Positions 53,202 through 59,577 of a stretch of 64,000 bases of DNA are shown piece after piece. The position numbers and the translations under genes were made by a program. A model generated the notes under the pieces. It saw only the letters and a program-made list of their open reading frames with translations, did not search any database and had not been told where the DNA came from. Source of the stretch: Bacteroidota bacterium (lineage in GTDB: Bacteria; Bacteroidota; Bacteroidia; Flavobacteriales; Weeksellaceae); the NCBI GenBank assembly GCA_023422635.1, contig JAFAGO010000035.1, positions 110,644 to 174,643 of the forward strand, written 5' to 3'. Numbering within the stretch: the first letter of the stretch is position 1; each line of letters begins with the position of its first letter.

Positions 53202-53295
53202 TGTCTTAAATTTTAGATTTTAGATTTCAGATTTTAGATTTCAGATTTTAAACAAGTAACGGTAATTTAAAACTCAAAATGGTCAATCTAAAATT
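53202..53295. repeat. Heptamer-repeat element in the rpsC-rplP gap
   Basis: Five perfectly phased heptamers, AGATTTT and AGATTTC alternating, at 53215-53249. A complementary stretch (AATCTAAAATTTTAG, 53285-53299) closes the gap and runs into the rpsC stop codon, giving an imperfect long hairpin. Confidence 0.7.
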
Positions 53296-54030
53296 TTAGT
53301 TATTGTTGTTGTTTCTTCTTGGTCTTCTATCGCCTCTGTCGCTTCTTTCTCTACCACCTGAAGGACCTTTTTTCTGTTGTCCTACTAATGGGGAAAGTTC
53401 TCTTTTGCCATACACTTCACCTTTCATGATCCAAACTTTTACGCCTAGTCTTCCGTAAGTTGTATGTGCTTCAGCCCAGTGATAATCGATATCTGCACGG
53501 AAGGTTGACAATGGAATTCTTCCTTCTTTGAAAGATTCGCTTCTTGCCATTTCAGCTCCGTTCAAACGTCCGGAAATCTGAACTTTAATTCCTTCTGCAC
53601 CCATTCTCATTGTAGAAGCGATTGCCATTTTCACGGCTCTTCTGTAAGAGATACGGTTTTCGATTTGTTTTGCGATACTATCTGCAACCAATACTGCATC
53701 AAGCTCTGGTCTTTTGATTTCGAAGATGTTGATTTGAACGTCTTTACCAGTTAGTTTTTTCAACTCTTCTTTCAGTTTATCCACTTCCTGACCACCTTTA
53801 CCAATGATTAATCCTGGTCTTGCAGTTGTAATGGTTACTGTAACTAATTTAAGGGTTCTTTCAATATAAATTTTTGAAATTCCTCCTTTAGATAATCTTG
53901 CTTCAAGGTATCTTCTGATTTTGTAGTCTTCAGCGATTCTGTCTCCATAATCGTTTCCGCCAAACCAGTTCGAATCCCATCCTCTGATGATACCTAATCT
54001 GTTACCAATTGGATTTGTCTTCTGTCCCAT
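53296..54030 (-). CDS. rpsC: 30S ribosomal protein S3
   Basis: mRNA-entry protein of the small subunit. The 244 residues have an N-terminal KH domain with PGLIIGKGGQEVDKLKEEL and a C-terminal domain with GRLNGAEMARSESFKEGRIPLSTFRADIDY (in part). The tail is basic and ends in five asparagines coded by a short trinucleotide run beside the repeat element. Confidence 0.97.
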   Translation of the reverse strand: MGQKTNPIGNRLGIIRGWDSNWFGGNDYGDRIAEDYKIRRYLEARLSKGGISKIYIERTLKLVTVTITTARPGLIIGKGGQEVDKLKEELKKLTGKDVQINIFEIKRPELDAVLVADSIAKQIENRISYRRAVKMAIASTMRMGAEGIKVQISGRLNGAEMARSESFKEGRIPLSTFRADIDYHWAEAHTTYGRLGVKVWIMKGEVYGKRELSPLVGQQKKGPSGGRERSDRGDRRPRRNNNNN

Positions 54031-54038
54031 ACCTTGAA

Positions 54039-54437
54039 TTAATTTTCTTTTTTATCTAAGATTAGTGTAACGTGGTTCGATCTTTTTCTGATTCTATATC
54101 CTCTTCCTTGTGGAGCTGGACGTAGTCTCTTCAATTGTCTTGCACTGTCTACGAAGATTTCTTTTACGATAAGATTTGCTTCTTCAATATCTGCTCCTTC
54201 GTTCTTAGTCTGCCAGTTTGCGATAGCAGAAAGAAGCAATTTTTCCAATTTATTGGAAGCTTCTTTTTTAGAATATTTAAGGATGTAAAGAGCTTTATCT
54301 ACTTTTTCTCCTCTGATGATATCGGCAACGAGTCTCATTTTTCTTGGAGAAGAAGGGCAATCGTTCAATCTAGCTTTCACAACATCGTTGTTTGCTACTT
54401 TTCTTGCTAATGCGCTATCTTTTTTTCTTGATCCCAT
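54039..54437 (-). CDS. rplV: 50S ribosomal protein L22
   Basis: Tunnel-lining protein. The 132 residues show RLNDCPSSPRKMRLVADIIRGEKVDKAL and the loop RLRPAPQGRGYRIRKRSNHVTL. It lies eight bases upstream of rpsC and two bases downstream of rpsS. Confidence 0.96.
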   Translation of the reverse strand: MGSRKKDSALARKVANNDVVKARLNDCPSSPRKMRLVADIIRGEKVDKALYILKYSKKEASNKLEKLLLSAIANWQTKNEGADIEEANLIVKEIFVDSARQLKRLRPAPQGRGYRIRKRSNHVTLILDKKEN

Positions 54438-54439
54438 GA

Positions 54440-54718
54440 TTATCTGCTTCCTTTATTTTTGTTACCACCATGACCTCTGAAAGATCTAGTTGGAGAAAAT
54501 TCGCCTAACTTGTGACCTACCATGTTTTCAGTTACATATACTGGAACGAAAGTTTTTCCGTTGTGTACAGCGATGGTTTGTCCTACGAAGTCCGGAGAGA
54601 TCATTGATGCTCTGGACCAAGTTTTAATTACAGTCTTTTTACCAGACTCGATATTTGCCTGAACCTTCTTATCTAAATGATGAGCGATGAAAGGCCCTTT
54701 TTTAAGTGATCTTGCCAT
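54440..54718 (-). CDS. rpsS: 30S ribosomal protein S19
   Basis: Small-subunit head protein of 92 residues. It begins MARSLKKGPFIAHHLDKKV and shows KTWSRASMISPDFVGQTIAVHNGK and GHKLGEFSPTRSFRGHGG. It lies two bases downstream of rplB. Confidence 0.97.
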   Translation of the reverse strand: MARSLKKGPFIAHHLDKKVQANIESGKKTVIKTWSRASMISPDFVGQTIAVHNGKTFVPVYVTENMVGHKLGEFSPTRSFRGHGGNKNKGSR

Positions 54719-54720
54719 AA

Positions 54721-55542
54721 TTATTTTCTTTTAGATACGATGTAACGGTTAGACACTTTATTTTTCTTTCTGGTTTTGTAACCTTTAGCTGGTTTACCGT
54801 TTCTAGATCTTGGGTGACCTCCTGAGGAACGTCCTTCACCACCACCCATTGGGTGATCAACTGGGTTCATTACTACTGCTCTGGTTCTTGGTCTTCTTCC
54901 TAACCATCTGCTTCTACCTGCTTTACCTGAAACGGTAAGTTGGTGATCGGAGTTGGATACGGAACCAATCATTGCTACACATTCTGTAAGGATCATTCTA
55001 GATTCTCCTGAAGGCAATTTAATGATTGCATATTTCCCGTCTCTTGAAGTTAACTGAGCGGAAGAACCTGCGCTTCTTGCTAAAGTTGCACCTTGACCTG
55101 GTTTCAACTCGATACAAGAAATTACGGTACCCAATGGAATACTTTTCAGTTTCATTGCGTTACCTACGTTTGGTTCAACGTTCTCTCCGGAAACTACTTT
55201 TTGACCAACTTTAATACCATTTGGAGCGATAATATATCTTTTTTCTCCATCTGCGTACTCAAGAAGAGCGATGAAAGCAGTTCTGTTTGGATCGTATTCT
55301 ACAGTTTTCACTTCAGCTTCAACATTATACTTGTCTCTTTTGAAGTCGATAATTCTGTATTTCTTTTTGTGTCCACCTCCGGTGTAACGCATGGTCATTT
55401 TACCCGTTTGGTTACGTCCACCTGACTTACTAATACCAACGGTTAGAGATTTCTCTGGTTTGTTGGTAGTAATTTCCTCAAAATTGTTTACAATTCTGAA
55501 TCTCTGTCCCGGGGTGATAGGTTTTAATTTTCTAACAGACAT
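54721..55542 (-). CDS. rplB: 50S ribosomal protein L2
   Basis: Needed for subunit joining and peptidyl transfer. The 273 residues have NQTGKMTMRYTGGGHKKKYR near the start and the peptidyl-transferase region VVMNPVDHPMGGGEGRSSGG near the end. The histidine of VDHPMGGG is in place. Confidence 0.98.
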   Translation of the reverse strand: MSVRKLKPITPGQRFRIVNNFEEITTNKPEKSLTVGISKSGGRNQTGKMTMRYTGGGHKKKYRIIDFKRDKYNVEAEVKTVEYDPNRTAFIALLEYADGEKRYIIAPNGIKVGQKVVSGENVEPNVGNAMKLKSIPLGTVISCIELKPGQGATLARSAGSSAQLTSRDGKYAIIKLPSGESRMILTECVAMIGSVSNSDHQLTVSGKAGRSRWLGRRPRTRAVVMNPVDHPMGGGEGRSSGGHPRSRNGKPAKGYKTRKKNKVSNRYIVSKRK

Positions 55543-55578
55543 TACTATTGTTTATAATATAATTGAATAATTCACTAA

Positions 55579-55869
55579 TTAGTTTACCGAAAAGATATCG
55601 ATAACTTCTCCTTCAGCAAGGGTAACAACTGCTTTTTTAAGCTTGTTGGTTTTCCCTACTTGAAGACCTTTTTTGGTGTATTTTGCAGAAACTTTAGGCG
55701 CATAAATCATGGTCCTAACATCTGCTACTTTCACTCCGTAAGCTTCTTCTACCGCTTTTTTAATCTCGATTTTATTCGCTTTTGGGTTTACCAAGAAAGA
55801 ATAAGCTCCTCTAAGATCGGTAAGGTAGTTTGCCTTTTCTGAAATTACTGGTTTGATTACTATTGACAT
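55579..55869 (-). CDS. rplW: 50S ribosomal protein L23
   Basis: Exit-tunnel protein that docks trigger factor and SRP. The 96 residues show IKPVISEKANYLTD, FLVNPKANKIEIKKAVEEAYGVKVADVRTM (in part) and a basic end. It lies three bases downstream of rplD. Confidence 0.95.
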   Translation of the reverse strand: MSIVIKPVISEKANYLTDLRGAYSFLVNPKANKIEIKKAVEEAYGVKVADVRTMIYAPKVSAKYTKKGLQVGKTNKLKKAVVTLAEGEVIDIFSVN

Positions 55870-55872
55870 GAT

Positions 55873-56502
55873 TTATTTCTTTAGGTTTTCCTGAAATTTC
55901 TCTACTGCACCTTCTAAGAAAATAATATCGCCACCATTGATTAAATCATAAGAAGAAATTTCGTTATAATTTAAAACTTTGGTTTTAGGTAAGTTTCTTG
56001 AAGACAGATATACATTTTTGTTGGCTTCTGGAAGGATGAACAAAGATTTTTTACCTGTAAGCTCAAGAGCGTTAATTAGGTTAATGAAATCTTTAGTTTT
56101 AGGAGCTGCAAAGCTCAAATCTTCCAAAATTTTAATAGATCCATCTTTCACCTTTTGAGAAAGAACAGATTTTTTAGCCAATCTTTTTACTGCTTTGTTC
56201 AGTTTGAATCTGTAGTCTCTTGGTTTTGGTCCAAAAATCCTACCTCCACCTCTGAATACTGGAGATTTAATATCACCGTAACGAGCAGATCCTGATCCTT
56301 TCTGTTTTTTAAGCTTTTTTGTAGAAGCAGTAATTTCGCTTCTTTCTTTTGATTTATGAGTTCCTTGACGCTGAGCAGCAAGGTACTGTTTTACTTCTAG
56401 GTAAACCGCGTGTTGATTTGGCTCAATACCGAAGATAGTTTCATCAAGAGATACTTTTCTTCCGGTTTCCTTTCCTTGTGTATTTAATACTACTAGTTCC
56501 AT
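55873..56502 (-). CDS. rplD: 50S ribosomal protein L4
   Basis: Tunnel protein and, in E. coli, the autoregulator of the S10 operon. The 209 residues show GTHKSKERSEITASTKKLKKQKGSGSARYGDIKSPVFRGGGRIFGPKPRDY (in part), the extended loop that lines the tunnel. It overlaps the end of rplC by ten bases. It is the first protein to test as ligand of the structured rplC leader. Confidence 0.97.
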   Translation of the reverse strand: MELVVLNTQGKETGRKVSLDETIFGIEPNQHAVYLEVKQYLAAQRQGTHKSKERSEITASTKKLKKQKGSGSARYGDIKSPVFRGGGRIFGPKPRDYRFKLNKAVKRLAKKSVLSQKVKDGSIKILEDLSFAAPKTKDFINLINALELTGKKSLFILPEANKNVYLSSRNLPKTKVLNYNEISSYDLINGGDIIFLEGAVEKFQENLKK

Positions 56503-57119
56503 TTTCTGATAATTACATAAGAATTTTTAGCTCCCGGAACAGCACCTTTTACCACTAAAAGATTTTGTTCTTGATCCACTTTCAATACTTGAAGATTTTG
56601 AACGGTAACTTGCTTACCACCCATTCTTCCTGCCATTCTCATCCCCTTGAATACTCTTGAAGGATCGGAACCTGCACCGATAGAACCTGGAGCTCTTAAT
56701 CTGTTGTGCTGTCCGTGAGACGCTTGCATTACCCCTCCAAATCCGTGTCTTTTAACAACACCTTGGAATCCTTTACCTTTAGAGGTACCGGTAACATCCA
56801 CATATTCACCTTCGTTGAATAAATCAACTTTCACTTCTTCTCCTACGCTTAATTTGTCTACAAATGCATGGTAGAATTCTACCAACTTCGCTTTAGGAGT
56901 TGAACCAGCCTTTTTAAAATGGCCAGCTAACGCTTTACCAACGTTCTTTTCACTCTTGTCATCGAAACCAAGCTGAGCAGCTTTGTACCCATCTTTTTCT
57001 ACGGTTCTGACCTGTAAAACTGAGCATGGACCCGCTTGAATAACGGTACACGGAATGTTTTTTCCGTTTTCGTCAAACAGGGAAGTCATCCCAATTTTTT
57101 TTCCAATAATACCTGACAT
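56493..57119 (-). CDS. rplC: 50S ribosomal protein L3
   Basis: Early assembly protein with a loop near the peptidyl-transferase centre. The 208 residues begin SGIIGKKIGMTSLFDENGK and show GTSKGKGFQGVVKRHGFGG and MAGRMGGKQVTVQNLQV. It is the first gene of the cluster; rpsJ, which usually precedes it, is not here. A promoter and a folded 5' leader of about 100 nt lie upstream. Confidence 0.97.
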   Translation of the reverse strand: MSGIIGKKIGMTSLFDENGKNIPCTVIQAGPCSVLQVRTVEKDGYKAAQLGFDDKSEKNVGKALAGHFKKAGSTPKAKLVEFYHAFVDKLSVGEEVKVDLFNEGEYVDVTGTSKGKGFQGVVKRHGFGGVMQASHGQHNRLRAPGSIGAGSDPSRVFKGMRMAGRMGGKQVTVQNLQVLKVDQEQNLLVVKGAVPGAKNSYVIIRKWN

Positions 57120-57157
57120 TGTTATATATTACTATAAATTTATCGATTGATTTTCTG

Positions 57158-57218
57158 CATTTTACAGCGCTTGAAGTAATTTCTACGTCTGAAATAGGCA
57201 TACTTCGCCCGTAAAATG
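57158..57218 (-). ncRNA. Structured 5' leader of the rplC operon (candidate ribosomal-protein-binding element)
   Basis: Read on the minus strand, three stems are nested: P1 CATTTTAC (57218-57211) with GTAAAATG (57165-57158); P2 GAAGTA (57206-57201) with TACTTC (57178-57173); P3 ATTTC (57195-57191) with GAAAT (57183-57179), loop AGACGTA. A five-base bulge TGCCT separates P2 and P3 on the 5' side only, and an internal loop (GGGC / AAGCGCT) separates P1 and P2. The element starts within a few bases of the predicted transcription start and ends 38 nt before rplC. Confidence 0.6.
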
Positions 57219-57224
57219 AGTGTG

Positions 57225-57255
57225 CAAATTTATGAATTAATTTTTATTCGACAAA
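57225..57255 (-). promoter_or_regulatory. Promoter of the S10-spc-alpha ribosomal cluster
   Basis: Minus-strand TTTG (57252-57255), exactly 19 bases, TAAATTTG (57225-57232). The predicted start is near 57219, giving a leader of about 100 nt before rplC. Confidence 0.8.
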
Positions 57256-57270
57256 GAAAAGCACTAAAAT

Positions 57271-57300
57271 ATTTTGAGAATTAATCAATTAGCTCAAAAT
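57271..57300. other. Inverted repeat upstream of the ribosomal promoter
   Basis: Arms ATTTTGAG (57271-57278) and CTCAAAAT (57293-57300), extended inward by AATT/AATT. It lies 15 bases upstream of the -33 element. It could be a protein-binding dyad or a second insulating terminator; the T-run is weak. Confidence 0.4.
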
Positions 57301-57360
57301 CGAACGTTTTTGCGTAAACTTTATCCCCCATAATTGTTTGCTTTACTACAGAACGCATTC

Positions 57361-57403
57361 GAGAAAAAAAGAGAGCTTCTTACTGGGTAAAAAAACTCTC
57401 TTT
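57361..57403 (-). terminator. Minus-strand terminator of the candidate small RNA
   Basis: Arms AAAGAGAG (57396-57403 read on the minus strand) and CTCTCTTT, paired across 57368-57375, followed on the minus strand by TTTTTTTCTC. No protein gene ends here, so it needs a non-coding transcript or insulates the ribosomal promoter. Confidence 0.75.
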
Positions 57404-57544
57404 AAATGTTACTTCAATAAGGCGCAACTTTTAATCATCAGTGTTATTGTACTATATAAAAATTCATGGTTATTAATTGTTAGAAAAATAGTTTCTTTTC
57501 CAGAAACGTTAAAAAAGCATAGTGTTTTTGAATGACAAATAGTA
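57361..57544 (-). ncRNA. Candidate small RNA of about 180 nt
   Basis: A perfect promoter (57551-57581) and an intrinsic terminator (57361-57403) point the same way and bracket about 180 nt with no ORF longer than nine codons. Inside, GTTTCT-GGAAA-AGAAAC (about 57490-57506) forms a second hairpin. No known RNA family is recognised; a 6S RNA of this size is conceivable but the long rod typical of 6S was not seen. Confidence 0.5.
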
Positions 57545-57550
57545 CGATGA

Positions 57551-57581
57551 CAAAAATAGGATGCGTAACAATACATACAAA
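57551..57581 (-). promoter_or_regulatory. Promoter of the candidate small RNA
   Basis: Minus-strand TTTG (57578-57581), exactly 19 bases, TATTTTTG (57551-57558): both elements are perfect and the spacing equals that of the rplC and PUR-gene promoters. Confidence 0.75.
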
Positions 57582-57589
57582 AATCGAAC

Positions 57590-57611
57590 GGTGGACATTA
57601 GGGTGGACATT
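57590..57611. repeat. Direct repeat upstream of the small-RNA promoter
   Basis: GGTGGACATT at 57590-57599 and again at 57602-57611, a 12-bp period (about one helical turn). It lies just upstream of the -33 element of the minus-strand promoter and could bind an activator. Confidence 0.5.
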
Positions 57612-57717
57612 TATAAAACCCATTATTTCAATAATATACAGACGATTGTTCAATAACTTTCCAAATATCGTAGTAACCAAAACAACATATTTTGATTATT
57701 TGCGCAGGTAATGTTTC

Positions 57718-57725
57718 TATCTTTA
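57718..57725 (+). promoter_or_regulatory. Promoter -7 box of the TPR-HTH gene
   Basis: TATCTTTA (last base off consensus) with a TTTG 23 bases upstream (57691-57694), 27 bases before the ATG at 57753. Confidence 0.5.
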
Positions 57726-57752
57726 CGCTTCGAAAACACCAATACATTACTT

Positions 57753-59483
57753 ATGAAAAAAAGCTACCTCCTTTTCTTTTTCCTTTTTTTGATGGGTTTA
57801 ACTTCTTGTAATCCGTTTTCAAGTGAGAATTCACACGACGCAAATGATAAAAAACTTATTGAAACTATTTCCAAAAACAATACAAGAACACCTTCCCTAC
57901 AATTTCAAAAGCAATTGGATTCAATGCTGATTCATCATCCTGCTTCAAATACCATTTCAGAAAAAATAATAAAAGAAATATTTACAGCAAATATAATTGC
58001 CGAGCAGAAAACCTTAAATGCGGAAAGCGCTCGCCTCTTTCAAAAAGCATTGAAAGAATCCCAACAGCTCAAAAGGAAAGATTTGGAAACTTGGTGTGCA
58101 CAGCAATACGCCTTTTATTTATATACATATAGAAAGTATGAGGAAAGCTTTCCCTATTTCATGCTACTCATTAAAAACCTGGAAAGTTTACCCGATGCGT
58201 ACGTAATCGAACTTCCAGAAACCTACAAAAGAATTGCATATTTTCTCACTACAAACGGTGAACAACACAAAGCGATAGAATATATTAAAAAAGCTCTTCA
58301 GTATGTCCCAGAAAATTCAAGCCAAAAATCCGCACTTGAATTTTCAATCGGAAGCAGCTATTTTGATCTCGGAAATTTAGATTTAGCCCAACAATATCAA
58401 GAGAAATCATTAAAAACAGCAAAAGCTGCAGGAGACGAAGTTCGCTACGCCAAAGCACTCGGAAGTTTAGCGGAAATCTCATTAAAAAAAGGAAGAAATA
58501 CCGAGGCAATTGCATTAATTAAACAGGACATCTCTTTATCGAAAAAAAATGAAAGCCATCAAAACACCATGTATGCATTCACGGTTTTAGGTCATGCCTA
58601 CTTGGCAGATGGAAAATTGAACGATGCAGAGAAAACTTTGAAAGAAGCAGAACAGTACGCCCAATCTCAAATTTATTATAAAAGTAATGAAGAGGAAATA
58701 AACGAGCTCATTCTAAAAATTGCACAAATAAAAAAAGATGACATTACCGAACTAAAAGCCAGAAGAAATCTTGAGAACATTAAAAAGACGCTTCGCGATA
58801 TGGATGGGAAAGAGGTGATTAAAAAAGTGAATTGGGAAACGCAAAAAGAGCAATTAAAAATAATGCTTGAAAGCGAAAAAGAGAAGCGTACCAAAGAAGC
58901 GTATCAGAAAAAAGCTGCTTTGGGATTTTCAGTTTTACTTTTCGGTCTTATTGTTTTTATTTTTCGATCATATCGGAACAAGAACAAAGCTCAAAAGTCT
59001 GACTATGAAAAAAAAGTGCTTCAACTTCTTTTAGAAAAAACAAAATCTGAAAACAAACTCATCGCTTCGAACCGTACGCTCAACTCCTATCGCGACTTCC
59101 TTCATGAGAAAAACCAACAAATTGAAGCATTACAATCAGAAATCAAAAAGAATAAAAACTCTTCTTCCTTCTATTTAGAAAAATCCGAAGGCGAATTACA
59201 AAAATTATTAGAATCGCATTTGCTTACCGATGAAAATTGGAAAAACTTTAAAAATGCTTTCATTCTACAATATCCAAAGTATTGGCAATATCTAAAAGAA
59301 GAATTTCCAGATCTTACAGAATCGAATCTTCGCATAATTACCCTTAAGAAATTGCAGATGAACAACACCGAAATCTCTCGAATTGCAGGCGTAACCATTG
59401 ATGCGGTAAAAAAAGCAAAACAAAGACTACGAAAGAAATATGGCGAAAAATACGAGGAGTTATTTGAAATTCAAGTGGATTAA
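57753..59483 (+). CDS. Membrane-spanning TPR protein with C-terminal HTH (one-component regulator)
   Basis: A 576-residue protein with a lipoprotein-type signal (MKKSYLLFFFLFLMGLTSC, Cys19). Tetratricopeptide repeats follow (about 90-320: ETYKRIAYFLTTNGEQHKAIEYIKKAL, SIGSSYFDLGNLDLAQQYQEKSL, and more), then one membrane helix (about 388-405), a coiled coil (about 415-490), and a LuxR-like helix-turn-helix at the end (LTESNLRIITLKKLQMNNTEISRIAGVTIDAVKKAKQRLRKKYG, in part). The layout suggests periplasmic sensing and cytoplasmic DNA binding. The start at 57753 is preferred because the signal begins there. Target genes are unknown. Confidence 0.8.
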   Translation: MKKSYLLFFFLFLMGLTSCNPFSSENSHDANDKKLIETISKNNTRTPSLQFQKQLDSMLIHHPASNTISEKIIKEIFTANIIAEQKTLNAESARLFQKALKESQQLKRKDLETWCAQQYAFYLYTYRKYEESFPYFMLLIKNLESLPDAYVIELPETYKRIAYFLTTNGEQHKAIEYIKKALQYVPENSSQKSALEFSIGSSYFDLGNLDLAQQYQEKSLKTAKAAGDEVRYAKALGSLAEISLKKGRNTEAIALIKQDISLSKKNESHQNTMYAFTVLGHAYLADGKLNDAEKTLKEAEQYAQSQIYYKSNEEEINELILKIAQIKKDDITELKARRNLENIKKTLRDMDGKEVIKKVNWETQKEQLKIMLESEKEKRTKEAYQKKAALGFSVLLFGLIVFIFRSYRNKNKAQKSDYEKKVLQLLLEKTKSENKLIASNRTLNSYRDFLHEKNQQIEALQSEIKKNKNSSSFYLEKSEGELQKLLESHLLTDENWKNFKNAFILQYPKYWQYLKEEFPDLTESNLRIITLKKLQMNNTEISRIAGVTIDAVKKAKQRLRKKYGEKYEELFEIQVD

Positions 59484-59541
59484 AAAAAATACTTAAACAA
59501 AAAACTATTCGAAATCGACCTTATAAAAATAAAGATTTTTT

Positions 59542-59549
59542 TATATTTG
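59542..59549 (+). promoter_or_regulatory. Promoter -7 box of the ankyrin-DUF2271-PepSY operon
   Basis: TATATTTG matches TAnnTTTG, 28 bases before the ATG at 59578. The shared 22-bp motif fills the space between. Confidence 0.65.
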
Positions 59550-59554
59550 CTGCC

Positions 59555-59576
59555 TATTTAGAATAAATAAAAATAA
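59555..59576. promoter_or_regulatory. Candidate iron/heme-responsive operator, site 3 (PepSY-reductase operon)
   Basis: Third copy of the 22-bp motif: TATTTAGAA at 59555-59563 and AAATAA at 59571-59576. Here it lies between the -7 box and the ATG, over the transcription start, where a repressor would block initiation. Confidence 0.5.
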
Positions 59577-59577
59577 A

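Larger units (their letters stand above)
57120..57752. other. 633-bp regulatory region between the ribosomal cluster and the TPR-HTH gene
   Basis: No protein gene is supported. Right to left it holds the TPR-gene promoter, a direct repeat (57590-57611), the promoter, body and terminator of a candidate minus-strand small RNA (57361-57581), an inverted repeat (57271-57300), and the rplC promoter and folded leader (57158-57255). Confidence 0.6.

Noticed and set aside
57480..57680. A 66-codon open frame on the minus strand, ending inside the candidate small RNA
   Set aside because: Its start lies upstream of the perfect promoter, its sequence is AT-rich and hydrophobic with no family resemblance, and the transcript predicted from the promoter would lack its start.
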